Assembly (NCBI RefSeq): GCF_000374845.1
Contig: NZ_KB895421.1
Location: 111,384 to 175,383 of the forward strand
Reading direction: 5' to 3'
DNA length: 64,000 bases
Source of the DNA: Paenibacillus terrigena DSM 21567
GTDB taxonomy: Bacteria > Bacillota > Bacilli > Paenibacillales > Paenibacillaceae
Shown: positions 36,127 through 44,690 of the stretch, piece by piece
How positions within the stretch are numbered: position 1 is the stretch's first letter
Layout of the letters: every line of letters starts with the position of its first letter
Made by a program: the position numbers and the translations under genes
The notes under the pieces: model-generated
Told to the model about the DNA's origin: nothing
The model's input: the letters and a program-made list of their open reading frames with translations, nothing else
The model's database searches: none

Positions 36127-36903
36127 ATGATCATGAAGCCTGGGCAATTGCAACGCAAGCTTGAAGAGCTCGAAGAGAAATTAAAGCATACTTCGGAGCC
36201 CACGTATGTATTCAGACCAGGAGACCCTGTCCGCGTCGGAAATCTGCAAGATGCTGTTGTTACAGAGGTGCTCCATGATGGTAAAATCTATCTCATCGAC
36301 TATACGTATATCGATAAGAACTATGGAAATCCGATCCACCATGAGCATACGCGTAATTATTATGGCTGGCTGGATGTTCGGAAGCCGATCCCTGAGACAT
36401 CGGACACGATCATTCGCAATACGGACATGAATGTTCGATTTACATTCCGCATGTTATCCGAACTTCTCCAACGCGTATACAATTTCGGCATGAATCTAGA
36501 CCCCGATTACCAACGGGATTATGTCTGGGAGCTCGAGGACAAGGTTCGCCTGATTGACTCCGTATTCAGTAATGTCGATATCGGCAAATTCTCCGTGATT
36601 CAACGGGATCCGAAGACATGGGTACGATCGGGACAGGGCTATGAAATTATAGACGGCAAACAGCGCTTGATGACACTGATGGCCTACTATGAAGACCGTT
36701 TTGCATGGAACGGCAAGAAATACAGTGATCTTACCTCCAGAGAGCAGAATCATTTCATGAACTACCCGATTGTGTTCGCTGAAGTGAAAGACATGACGCG
36801 GGAACAGACCCTGCGGTATTTCTTAATGTTGAACACGGTCGGCAAGACCATGGACGCAGAACATATTGACCGTGTACGAGCTGAACTCAAAACATTGGAA
36901 TAA
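36127..36903 (+). CDS. Stand-alone DUF262-like protein
   Basis: A 258-residue protein. The C-terminal two thirds match the DUF262/ParB-like nuclease core: LDPDYQRDYVWELEDKVRLIDSVF, IGKFSVIQRD, then the signature EIIDGKQRLMTLMAYY (DGQQR type) and RYFLMLNTVGKTMD. The N-terminal 90 residues form a separate beta-rich module (FRPGDPVRVGNLQDAVVTEVL, KIYLIDYTYID). DUF262 is best known from the GmrS half of type IV restriction enzymes, but no DUF1524 nuclease partner is present here. ATG 36127 has GGAGG nine bases upstream. Role unknown. Confidence 0.8.
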   Translation: MIMKPGQLQRKLEELEEKLKHTSEPTYVFRPGDPVRVGNLQDAVVTEVLHDGKIYLIDYTYIDKNYGNPIHHEHTRNYYGWLDVRKPIPETSDTIIRNTDMNVRFTFRMLSELLQRVYNFGMNLDPDYQRDYVWELEDKVRLIDSVFSNVDIGKFSVIQRDPKTWVRSGQGYEIIDGKQRLMTLMAYYEDRFAWNGKKYSDLTSREQNHFMNYPIVFAEVKDMTREQTLRYFLMLNTVGKTMDAEHIDRVRAELKTLE

Positions 36904-36985
36904 GAACGCTACTCCATTTCATACGATTTTAGATGAGGTTACTGGAGATTGCCTTAATCACTTCGTGTGAAGGAGCGGATCGAAT

Positions 36986-37807
36986 TTGGGTTATTTTGTC
37001 GAAGTGGAGCCCCGTGTAAAAATATATGTCGAAGATGTCGGATCCGGCGAACCCATCGTTCTCATTCATGGGTGGCCGGTGAACCACCAGATGTTCGAAT
37101 ATCAGACATCCATGCTGCCGAAGTATGGATATCGCTGTATCAGTATCGATATTCGCGGGTTCGGTCAATCCGACAAACCTTGGTACGGTTATTCGTATGA
37201 CCGGCTATCCGATGATGTGCGTACCGTCATCGATGCTCTCCAACTGGAGCGCGTTCGACTAATCGGCTTCTCGGTGGGCGGTGCAATAGCCATTCGCTAC
37301 ATGGCTCGTCATTCCGGTCGCAAGGTCGCACAGCTTATTCTACTCGGTGCTGCTTCGCCAAGCTTCACGAAACGGCCAGACTTTCCTTATGGCAATACGG
37401 TCAATGATGTCGATGCGCTGATCGAGCAGACAACGGTCAACCGCCCGCAGATGATCGAAGATTTCGGCCAGAAGTTCTTCTTCAGTCCGATCACGGAGAG
37501 TTTCCGCAGCTGGTTCCAGCTACTTGGACTGCAAGCATCCAGTCACGGCACCATAGCTGTAGCAGAATCACTCCGGGATGAAGACTTACGGCAAGACCTT
37601 AACAAGATCCTCGTTCCGACAACGCTCCTGCACGGCGTCAAAGACAGGATCTGCCCTTATACGCTCGCACTAGCGACACACAAGGGCATTCCAGGCTCGG
37701 TCCTCGTGCCTTTCGAGAAGAGCGGGCACGGCCTATTCTACGATGAACGCGAGAAATGCAATGAATTGATACTTAAAGCTCTGAGAGGACTTCAGACGAC
37801 CAAGTAA
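36986..37807 (+). CDS. Alpha/beta hydrolase (haloperoxidase/esterase-like)
   Basis: A 273-residue alpha/beta hydrolase. Oxyanion motif VLIHGWPVNHQMF, strand-turn CISIDIRGFGQSDKP, nucleophile elbow GFSVGG, catalytic Asp in LHGVKDRICP and His in EKSGHGLFYDE, all at the expected spacing. Closest general type is non-haem chloroperoxidase/esterase; substrate cannot be told. The start is TTG 36986 with AAGGAG 10 bases upstream, and the N-terminus GYFVEVEPRVKIYVED fits the usual first strands. No signal peptide. Confidence 0.9.
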   Translation: MGYFVEVEPRVKIYVEDVGSGEPIVLIHGWPVNHQMFEYQTSMLPKYGYRCISIDIRGFGQSDKPWYGYSYDRLSDDVRTVIDALQLERVRLIGFSVGGAIAIRYMARHSGRKVAQLILLGAASPSFTKRPDFPYGNTVNDVDALIEQTTVNRPQMIEDFGQKFFFSPITESFRSWFQLLGLQASSHGTIAVAESLRDEDLRQDLNKILVPTTLLHGVKDRICPYTLALATHKGIPGSVLVPFEKSGHGLFYDEREKCNELILKALRGLQTTK

Positions 37808-37828
37808 CCATTATTACACATACACCTA

Positions 37829-37867
37829 GCAAAAGAGCACCCTATCACATGATAAGGTGCTCTTTGC
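37829..37867. terminator. Terminator between convergent genes
   Basis: GCAAAAGAGCACC...GGTGCTCTTTGC: long stem, with A/T arms giving function in both directions. Confidence 0.85.
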
Positions 37868-37882
37868 TATACAAATCATGGC

Positions 37883-38455
37883 TTAGCGAAGCCATACGGT
37901 CTTCTCTGCTGCTGGGATACGCTTGCTCTGCGGCGCTTCCATATCAGGATACCCCACGTAGATCATGCCTACGAGCTGCTCCCGTCCGCTTAGTCCGAAG
38001 GCTTCCTGCATGATCGGATGATACATCGGGTCCCCGGTCCGCCAGACCGCGCCAAGTCCGAGTGCATGTGCAGCGAGCAGCATATTCTGCACGGCCGCAT
38101 GTACCGCTGCATACTCTTCGATCTCCGTTACGTTCGCATCCTCTGCAGGCGATACCGCCACGGCAATAACGATGGGAGAACGGAAGGCCTTCTTCTCATG
38201 GTTACTCCGCTGGTCGGCTTCATCTTCCGCAGACAGCCCGCTCACTTGGGATAGTGCTATATCTGCATAAGCTCGTCCAAGTACGCGCCGACCTTCTCCT
38301 TCCATGACGAAGAACTTCCATGGCTCAGTACGCCGATGGTTCGGTGCCCAGATTGCTGCTTCCAGCAATCGCTCGATTTGTTCCTGTGGCACTGCATCCT
38401 GTTTCACTTTCCCGATACTACGTCTATGCTGAATGGCAGCGAATAAGTCTGTCAT
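37883..38455 (-). CDS. Nitroreductase family protein (YfhC-like)
   Basis: A 190-residue FMN-binding nitroreductase. Marks: AIQHRRSIGKVKQDAVP (phosphate-binding Arg pair), AAIWAPNHRRTEPWKFFVM, AAVHAAVQNMLLAAHALGLGAVWRTGD and VGMIYVGYPD. Similar in size and pattern to B. subtilis YfhC. ATG 38455 is preferred over 38467, whose codon directly abuts the GGAG site. Second nitroreductase of the window, from a different subfamily from the one at 25.1 kb. Confidence 0.88.
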   Translation of the reverse strand: MTDLFAAIQHRRSIGKVKQDAVPQEQIERLLEAAIWAPNHRRTEPWKFFVMEGEGRRVLGRAYADIALSQVSGLSAEDEADQRSNHEKKAFRSPIVIAVAVSPAEDANVTEIEEYAAVHAAVQNMLLAAHALGLGAVWRTGDPMYHPIMQEAFGLSGREQLVGMIYVGYPDMEAPQSKRIPAAEKTVWLR

Positions 38456-38617
38456 ATCTTCTCTCATCTCCAGGCGATTATAATTTAGGCGTGCATTCCA
38501 TTATTTTAACATAAATATACCATTTCCAAGCAAAAGAACGATTTATTAGCATGCTGTGGAACTGACCACCCGGAATAATTTACAATAGAGGTATCTATTA
38601 GGTACGAAGGAGATCGT

Positions 38618-39496
38618 ATGGAACCGAAACTTGAAACGTTGTACACCATTTATAAACCCCTGCTTCAATCCATGGCCTACCGGATGCTTGGATCGGTTAC
38701 CGAAGCGGAGGACATCGTACAAGACCTCTTCATTGCCTATGCACAATCTCCAGATAGCGAAATTCGGAATGAGAAAGCCTATCTCATCAAAATGGTCACC
38801 AATCGCTGCATCAACTTCCTGAGGAGCGCCCGTAAGCAGCGCGAAGTCTATGTCGGCCCTTGGCTGCCAGAGCCGCAGGTGTCGAGCATTGAGGAACGCC
38901 CGGATGATAGCTTCATGCAGCGCGAAAATATCTCATATGCCCTACTCGTACTGATGGAGCATCTTACGCCTGTGGAGCGTGCAGTCTTCATGCTGCGGGA
39001 GACGCTCGATTACAGCTATCAAGAGATCGGAGAGCTGCTGAACAAGACGGCGATCAATTGCCGTCAGATTTTCAGTCGGGCACAGAAGAAGCTGCAGCCT
39101 GAACTGACCGATACCAAGGCCAAAGCCGATCTCTCCGAGCGGCTCTCGCTGAGCTTCATCGAGGCATCTCGAACCGGAGATTTCCAGCATTTCGTCTCGA
39201 TGATTACCGAGGATGCCATTCTGTTCAGCGATGGCGGGGGACGTGTCCGGGCTGCGATCAACCCGATTTATGGTCAAGAACGAATATTCGCCTTTCTGCA
39301 TGGTATTCATACCAAGAGAAACGCTTCCTATCAGCAACACCTCATTCGTGTGAATGGCCATTATGGTATCTTGACTCACATTGGCGAGAATATTTATTCC
39401 ATTATTGCTTTCCAGCTGGATTCATCGCATCAGAAGGCACAATCCATCTATCTCATTCGCAATCCAGAAAAAATTTCGCATTTCGATATTCTCTAA
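38618..39496 (+). CDS. ECF41-type RNA polymerase sigma factor (SigJ-like)
   Basis: A 292-residue ECF sigma factor with region 2 (YRMLGSVTEAEDIVQDLFIAY), region 4 (LLVLMEHLTPVERAVFMLRE, YSYQEIGELLN) and a C-terminal SnoaL/NTF2-like extension of about 120 residues with the DGGG motif (FSDGGGRVRAAI). The linker has the WLPEP signature. These marks define group ECF41, in which the fused domain replaces an anti-sigma factor. As in other ECF41 loci, the next gene encodes a carboxymuconolactone-decarboxylase-type protein with a fitting promoter. GGAG precedes the ATG. Confidence 0.95.
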   Translation: MEPKLETLYTIYKPLLQSMAYRMLGSVTEAEDIVQDLFIAYAQSPDSEIRNEKAYLIKMVTNRCINFLRSARKQREVYVGPWLPEPQVSSIEERPDDSFMQRENISYALLVLMEHLTPVERAVFMLRETLDYSYQEIGELLNKTAINCRQIFSRAQKKLQPELTDTKAKADLSERLSLSFIEASRTGDFQHFVSMITEDAILFSDGGGRVRAAINPIYGQERIFAFLHGIHTKRNASYQQHLIRVNGHYGILTHIGENIYSIIAFQLDSSHQKAQSIYLIRNPEKISHFDIL

Positions 39497-39523
39497 TGTC
39501 ACAAATGCGAATCCTATTTTGTC
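39497..39523 (+). promoter_or_regulatory. ECF41-type promoter of the partner gene
   Basis: TGTCACA (39497-39503), a 16-base spacer and TGTC (39520-39523) match the reported ECF41 promoter pattern TGTCACA-N16-CGTC except for one base. It lies between the sigma gene and its partner at 39581. The sigma gene itself shows no such site. Confidence 0.65.
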
Positions 39524-39580
39524 TATATCTATGAGAAGCTGAAAACAAGCTTAACGATATACAAATGGAGGGATTCCCAC

Positions 39581-40018
39581 ATGGAACAAAGAATGCAAAT
39601 GAATGCCGTAAACCCGCAAGGTTACCAAGCAATGCTGGGGTTGGAGCAATACCTGCACGCATCGACGATCGATAAGAAATTATTAGAGCTTATCAAAATT
39701 CGCGCCTCCCAAATCAACGGCTGCGCCTTCTGTCTCGAGATGCATACCAAAGACGCACGCAAGATCGGAGAGACGGAACAGCGCATTTACCTGCTCTCCG
39801 CATGGCGCGAAGCACCTTATTACACTCCGCAGGAGCGTAGTGTACTTGCACTAACCGAAGCCATCACGGTCATTACCGACAATCATGTGCCGGATGATGT
39901 CTATCAAGAAGCAGCGGAGCATTACAGTCAGAAGGAGCTCGCCGATATCATTATGGCGATTATTACGATCAATGCCTGGAATCGAATCGCGATATCCACG
40001 CTCATGATGCCGGTGTAA
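39581..40018 (+). CDS. Carboxymuconolactone decarboxylase / AhpD-like protein
   Basis: A 145-residue AhpD-fold protein with the redox pair in INGCAFCLEMHTKDARKIGE, the hallmark CxxCxxxH of peroxidase-type members. Such COE-class proteins (carboxymuconolactone decarboxylase, oxidoreductase or epimerase) are the typical targets of ECF41 sigma factors. RBS GGAGGG before the ATG. Peroxide or other electrophile reduction is likely but the substrate is unknown. Confidence 0.92.
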   Translation: MEQRMQMNAVNPQGYQAMLGLEQYLHASTIDKKLLELIKIRASQINGCAFCLEMHTKDARKIGETEQRIYLLSAWREAPYYTPQERSVLALTEAITVITDNHVPDDVYQEAAEHYSQKELADIIMAIITINAWNRIAISTLMMPV

Positions 40019-40082
40019 GCTTGACTACCCATAATAATTAGGGTATATTTGGAAAAATATCATAAACCCACACTTACGAAGG

Positions 40083-40135
40083 AAGCACCTCGTGAGATCG
40101 CTGCAACGCAGCCGTTCTCGCGCAGGTGCTTTTTG
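40083..40135 (+). terminator. Terminator of the ECF41 locus
   Basis: AAGCACCT...AGGTGCTTTTT outer stem with CG.GAGA / TCTC.CG inner pairs and a T-run. Confidence 0.82.
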
Positions 40136-40179
40136 TGTTGTCTGCTGTCGGGTTACCATGAAGGAGGATATCCATTTCC

Positions 40180-40998
40180 ATGAGACAGAAAATAATCGCC
40201 TTATGTACGACACTATCCTTAATAACCGCTGCAATAGCCCCAACTGCAGCCCAAGCCGCTTCTTACACCATACCTGTATCTACCCAATCCGCACTTGATA
40301 AGACGAATGCAGCTGCAGACAAGACGCAATCCGCACGTCTATCCAGCTTACAAGGCGACTTAACCGCGCTTCTGAAATCGGAGGATCAATGGAACGAACG
40401 TATTCTATCGCTCCATACCCAGAATGAAGAGACGTTGCCGAGCTTAAGTAAACAAATTCAACAGATCGGCTCAGCCGAGCGAAGTCGATTGGAACAGCTC
40501 GTCACACAGACCAAAGCGAAATATCAGCCCCTCTTCCAATCGTACACTACCTTGAACGATCGGATTCAAGCCGCCAGAGCACTGAAGAACAAAGATCTGA
40601 ATGCCTTGCTCCGTATTCAAGCGGATAGCATGAAAGCCGCTGTTCAACTCGCACGCGCAGATATTCGAGCGAAAGAGGAAGCCTTACGGGCATGGAAGAG
40701 CAAGACAGCTGAGACGGTGAAAAAAGTTCGCAGTACACTTAAGGATATGGACCCGATCAAGGTGCAAATCCGAGCGGAGAAGAGTATTTTGAGCTCCCTC
40801 AAGAAACAAATCCCTACCGCTTCGCGTAACCTCACTGATGCCGTCAAGGTCACCGATGCGAAGCGATCGATCGATGCGCTAACCTCGCTAACCACCATTA
40901 TTCGCGACATCAACGCGCATCAACAGAAAATCATTACCTATGAGCAAAAGATCAGTGACATTCTCTCCAGAGCCAAATCCCAGATCCCCGTAAAATAA
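40180..40998 (+). CDS. Secreted coiled-coil protein of unknown function
   Basis: A 272-residue protein with a signal peptide (about 1-27, cleavage after AAQA) and a mature part almost wholly helical with heptad patterns (SALDKTNAAADKTQSARL, LEQLVTQTKAKYQPLFQ, AQLARADIRAKEEALRAW-like and ITYEQKISDILSRAKS). It has no Cys in the mature part and no anchor, so it is probably released or wall-associated. I do not recognise a family. Confidence 0.75.
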   Translation: MRQKIIALCTTLSLITAAIAPTAAQAASYTIPVSTQSALDKTNAAADKTQSARLSSLQGDLTALLKSEDQWNERILSLHTQNEETLPSLSKQIQQIGSAERSRLEQLVTQTKAKYQPLFQSYTTLNDRIQAARALKNKDLNALLRIQADSMKAAVQLARADIRAKEEALRAWKSKTAETVKKVRSTLKDMDPIKVQIRAEKSILSSLKKQIPTASRNLTDAVKVTDAKRSIDALTSLTTIIRDINAHQQKIITYEQKISDILSRAKSQIPVK

Positions 40999-41002
40999 TA
41001 TA

Positions 41003-41113
41003 GAGCAGCAACCCGCATCGACGACTTATGGTCGATTGTAGGCTGCTGCTCCTAACAAAAAGGACTTGCCCTGGGGCAGCCGATGATCCGGTGCACCTTC
41101 CAGTTCAAGTCCT
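41003..41113 (-). terminator. Two hairpins between convergent genes
   Basis: GAGCAGCA...TGCTGCTC (41003-41051) lacks a T-run on the plus strand. AGGACTTG...CAAGTCCT (41061-41113) is followed on the minus strand by TTTTTG and should end the small membrane-protein gene. Confidence 0.65.
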
Positions 41114-41140
41114 CGTATCGTTCATCTCTTGATTGTCTTC

Positions 41141-41407
41141 TTATTGTTGTTCTTGGCCTACACGACGCTGAATGACTCTGTGAATGATAATAGATCTAAA
41201 CTCAAACACAAGACCAAGCGCTAACATAACGCCCATCACACCAAGCATCGAGATCTGTGCTGTCACGCCGCTCGCTGCCGTCAATACCGTTCCAATATAG
41301 CCTTCCAATAAGGCAAAGGTAAAGAACGAAATAGCGATGATCATCGAGCGCTTCCGTTTCTCCTTCAAGATGTCCATAGATTTCTCTGATAAGGATTTAT
41401 TTGCCAT
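41141..41407 (-). CDS. Small two-helix membrane protein
   Basis: An 88-residue protein with a basic N-terminus (KEKRKR), two transmembrane helices (about 21-44 and 51-68) joined by a short loop, and a basic C-terminus (HRVIQRR). Both ends are probably cytoplasmic. No known domain. GGAGG lies upstream of the ATG. Upstream at 41474-41489 there is a near-match to a catabolite response element, too weak to claim. Confidence 0.65.
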   Translation of the reverse strand: MANKSLSEKSMDILKEKRKRSMIIAISFFTFALLEGYIGTVLTAASGVTAQISMLGVMGVMLALGLVFEFRSIIIHRVIQRRVGQEQQ

Positions 41408-41613
41408 GTAAATAACCTCCTCGTGATTGTCACAACCGTCTCATGCCAATCGCCGAGAGGCTGTGCCCGAAGATTGGAAGCGTTTTAATAATGAGATAAT
41501 TATATTTAATCACAATTCTGTCACAATGGCAATAAAATCCTTCAAGGTTTAGACACAAAATAGACTCAGAACGTTAACAATTGTATTTGAAATGCATCAA
41601 TCGGCATGAGCAC

Positions 41614-43683
41614 CTAACCCTTAAGTACATTTACATTGGCTTTATTGATCACATAGGTGCCCATCAACTCAGATTCTCCAGGGTGTTTACCAGCATCCAT
41701 ATCGTAGAATTTCTTGACAGCCATCTCGCCGAATAAGTTCTGGCGCTGCGATATAACCGCATCCAGAATCCCCTGCTTCACATAAGCAATGTTATCTGGA
41801 TTATTATCGAAGCCAATGAATTTCTGATGCTCCGATGGATGGCGCTGCGTATAAAGAGCCATGATCTTTCCAAAATCTCCATCCACACCTGCTGCAAGAT
41901 CGAATCCGCCACTCTTCTTCACTAGACGCTCGAAATCTGCAAGCCGTTCGTCATGTACAGGATACCCGCTCTGAACACCTACAATTGCAATATTCAGTGA
42001 TTTCGCAAGCTCATCGCGAATACCTTGCATTCGAAGCTTCAAATTCTCTTGGCGATCGTTAATGGTACTCAGCACAACGTTCCCTTCCCCATGAAGGACT
42101 TTGGCAATAAGTCGCCCCATTTCACAGCCTGCTTCATAATCATCCGTACCAATGAAGCTTGCCCGCCGACTGTCAGGCACATCGGTATCGACACAGATCG
42201 TTCGGATCTGCTGCTCCTGTAAAGTATTGATTACTGGCCGGATTGAAGATTGGTCTACTGGGATGAGAATTAAGTAATCAAGTCCTGCTTGAGCCAAATC
42301 TTGGATGACTTCCTCTTGCGTGCGGCCCCCATGGCCATCTTGGTAACGAACGACAAAATCCAATCCGTATTTGCTTGCTGTTTTTCTTGCATTATTGATC
42401 ATCTGAACCGTAAATGGATGCCCCTCTGGCAGATTACTGACGAAGGCTACCCGCTTCGAGCGAAGCTCCGTATTGTCCACTTGATACGCTTCAACGGATT
42501 CCCCCATACGACCAACAATGCTTTGTAAAGATGTCGCCAAGTCGAACAAAATTTCATTCGATTGACTCTGCTGCATGCTCAGGGATGCAGCCTCCTCCGT
42601 CGATGCTGCTGATTCCTGCGCTACAGCGGCGATATTCGTGATGGAATCGACAATATGATTCTTCGTATGATTCAATACAGCCATGTGCGCTAGAATTTTA
42701 TCCTGATATGTGACAAGATCGGTCACATTCGTTGTAATCTCATCAAATGTCGCGCTAACGTCTTGGATAGTCTGCTGCTGAATTTCGAACTTGTCGGATG
42801 CAGAGCGGATCGATTCGACGACCGACGCAATCTCTGTCGTAATCGACTGAATAATTCTGCCGATTTCCGCCGCGGATGCGAAGCTCTGATCCGACAATTT
42901 CCGTATTTCACTTGCGACCACGGCGAACCCGCTTCCCGCTGTACCGACCCTCGCCGCCTCAATCGAAGCATTCAGCGAGAGCAAATTCGTCTGCGACGCG
43001 ATGCCCGTAATCGCATCTGTGATCTGATGCACTTCTTTCGCGTGATCCATTAATTTCGCAACACGCTCAATCGTAATCGTTAATTCATCCCTCGTCATAC
43101 TGCTGGATTCTAGGGTCTTATGGACATTCGCATTCCCATGATCCTTCAATTCACACAATCGATCCACGCCATCTTCCATAATCGATATGGCCTGTAATAC
43201 CTGCTCGAACTGCGCTGCAAGCTCTGTCGTCGAATGCATACCGCTCTCTGCATCCACCGCTTGCTGCTGAGCCCCTTGGGACACCGCAAAATTCACATCC
43301 GTCATGGCCTTGGATTGTTCAGCGGACTCTCCCGCGGTATCAATGACAACCGTCGTTAGCTTCGTGATTTCGTGGATAGATGTTTGAAAGCCGGAAATGG
43401 CGCCTCGAAATTGTTCAATGATATAGGATAGATCTGGTCTGCGTTCACCGAACTGCTGAAGCGCTTCACTCTGCCTCAAATCCTTGGTCTTGATCACTTG
43501 AACAGCGTAGGCCGCATCATCATGTGTCCCCTTCGGAACCCAAGCCACGAAGGCTAGTCCTGCAAAGCTGATCAATAGCAGAATATTGCCGGGAATTACT
43601 AAATACTGTCGTATGACAAACGCGGTCACAGCGACAGCAAGTATAATCAACAGCTTAACATTTGTCGAAATCCTCTTCATCAT
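41614..43683 (-). CDS. Chemoreceptor signalling domain fused to a C-terminal sugar-binding domain
   Basis: A 689-residue fusion. N-terminus: two transmembrane helices with a very short loop (about 8-24 and 32-49). Then an MCP-type helical signalling domain whose tip reads SQTNLLSLNASIEAARVG (about 228-245), and from about residue 406 a full periplasmic-binding-protein fold of the RbsB/LacI type (RVAFVSNLPEGHPFTVQM, LILIPVDQSSIRPVINTL, ICVDTDVPDSRRASFIGTDD, EGNVVLSTIND, KFIGFDNNPDNIAYVKQGILDAVISQ). With the helices at the N-terminus, both large domains should lie in the cytoplasm, so sugar sensing would be internal. No HAMP, no signal peptide. Reading frame is continuous, so the fusion is not an artefact of frameshift here. 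Confidence 0.92.
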   Translation of the reverse strand: MMKRISTNVKLLIILAVAVTAFVIRQYLVIPGNILLLISFAGLAFVAWVPKGTHDDAAYAVQVIKTKDLRQSEALQQFGERRPDLSYIIEQFRGAISGFQTSIHEITKLTTVVIDTAGESAEQSKAMTDVNFAVSQGAQQQAVDAESGMHSTTELAAQFEQVLQAISIMEDGVDRLCELKDHGNANVHKTLESSSMTRDELTITIERVAKLMDHAKEVHQITDAITGIASQTNLLSLNASIEAARVGTAGSGFAVVASEIRKLSDQSFASAAEIGRIIQSITTEIASVVESIRSASDKFEIQQQTIQDVSATFDEITTNVTDLVTYQDKILAHMAVLNHTKNHIVDSITNIAAVAQESAASTEEAASLSMQQSQSNEILFDLATSLQSIVGRMGESVEAYQVDNTELRSKRVAFVSNLPEGHPFTVQMINNARKTASKYGLDFVVRYQDGHGGRTQEEVIQDLAQAGLDYLILIPVDQSSIRPVINTLQEQQIRTICVDTDVPDSRRASFIGTDDYEAGCEMGRLIAKVLHGEGNVVLSTINDRQENLKLRMQGIRDELAKSLNIAIVGVQSGYPVHDERLADFERLVKKSGGFDLAAGVDGDFGKIMALYTQRHPSEHQKFIGFDNNPDNIAYVKQGILDAVISQRQNLFGEMAVKKFYDMDAGKHPGESELMGTYVINKANVNVLKG

Positions 43684-43874
43684 TAATCATCCCCCCTATG
43701 GATAAATTTAACTGCATCATTTATTAAGCTAAACAATTCTTCATTGGCTGTATAGCTTTGTTTTCAGCTTTTTGGTAGTTTTTCTACATATTTCGACCTG
43801 AGCCTTCGGGTATTCTGAGACAATGCATGAATCTATCCCTGATGGATGATGATAACACGAGGGAGGTGATGAAC

Positions 43875-44003
43875 ATGGCAGGCAGAAACAGCAAACCGAA
43901 GAACGACGGCCCAGCAGCATCTCCATCCCGAATGGATCAATTCGGCGATAAGCTGGCTGATAGCAGAGATGATAAGCAAGCAAGAGCGGATCGCAAGCAA
44001 TAA
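43875..44003 (+). CDS. Small hydrophilic 42-residue protein
   Basis: ATG at 43875 is preceded by GGGAGGTGAT, an almost perfect RBS. The product is short, charged, without Cys or hydrophobic segment (MAGRNSKPKNDG start; ADRKQ end). A terminator follows the stop. The RBS, stop and terminator together argue for a real gene; it resembles small acid-soluble or spore-associated peptides of Bacillales in composition only. Confidence 0.6.
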   Translation: MAGRNSKPKNDGPAASPSRMDQFGDKLADSRDDKQARADRKQ

Positions 44004-44022
44004 GCATCCTCGCCAAATAGCC

Positions 44023-44056
44023 GCGCAGTGAAGTTCTGCAGCGGCTGTTTTGACAT
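44023..44056 (+). terminator. Terminator of the small ORF
   Basis: AGCCGC-g-CAG...CTG-ca-GCGGCT followed by GTTTTG. Confidence 0.65.
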
Positions 44057-44213
44057 ATCTTCATCGAACTTTTAACTCTTTTTCATCTGGCATTAAGGTT
44101 ACTAATTTATAGTACAAGTATCAAATACGAAACTTATCTAAAGCCTAGCCGTAACATACCAAGAGAATAACGAATACCCCTACTAATGGTTGGAATAAGA
44201 AAGGAATTCAAAA

Positions 44214-44615
44214 ATGGACCCTAAAAAGATTATAATGATAAGCTTCATGGCCTTCGTCATTGCGTGCAGCAGCAGCATCTGGAGCAATGAAGCGAGTGCA
44301 AGCGCTAGCACATACAAATTAGCAACAGACGGTTTAACGAGCAGCTCAGACGCCGATGATCTTCTACAAGCACTAGGCGTAGAATCAGAAGAGCAAATCT
44401 ACGATGCGCTCTACAGCGGGCAATCACTGGCAGATATCGCTAATGATAATAAAATGGAAGTCGATCAAGTCGTTGATATTCAGGTGGCTCAGCTAAGGTC
44501 ACAGCTCGACCAACGATTCTTAAACGGGAGTATTTCCTTAGAAGCTTATCAGGCCCAACTCGAAGAAATTCATGACATGATTCAAGAGAGTGTGCATCGG
44601 AAGATGCTCCAATAA
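44214..44615 (+). CDS. Secreted small protein of unknown function
   Basis: A 133-residue protein with a signal peptide (about 1-30, SNEASASAS cleavage region; the Cys at 18 is not in a lipobox). The mature part is acidic and helical (DDLLQALGVESEEQIYDALYSG, QSLADIANDNKMEVDQVV, then LRSQLDQRF). The SLADIANDNKM region resembles a LysM/HTH-like helical pair seen in Bacillales secreted proteins. Stand-alone with terminator. Confidence 0.72.
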   Translation: MDPKKIIMISFMAFVIACSSSIWSNEASASASTYKLATDGLTSSSDADDLLQALGVESEEQIYDALYSGQSLADIANDNKMEVDQVVDIQVAQLRSQLDQRFLNGSISLEAYQAQLEEIHDMIQESVHRKMLQ

Positions 44616-44630
44616 TATTCGATCCTATGC

Positions 44631-44680
44631 AAAAGAACCTTCAATCCACATTCAAAACGTGAGATTGAAGGTTCTTTTTC
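44631..44680. terminator. Bidirectional terminator
   Basis: GAACCTTCAATC...GATTGAAGGTTC, 12-bp stem, followed by TTTTT on the plus strand and preceded by AAAA (T-run on the minus strand). Confidence 0.87.
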
Positions 44681-44690
44681 CTCAGATGGA

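Noticed and set aside
41474..41489. TTGGAAGCGTTTTAAT resembles a CcpA cre site
   Set aside because: One essential base differs, the symmetric core is weak, and the nearest gene is a small membrane protein with no carbon-catabolite link.
43741..44064. Open frame of 107 codons on the minus strand opposite the small 42-residue ORF
   Set aside because: It has no ribosome binding site and covers a terminator. The plus-strand ORF in the same place has an excellent RBS.
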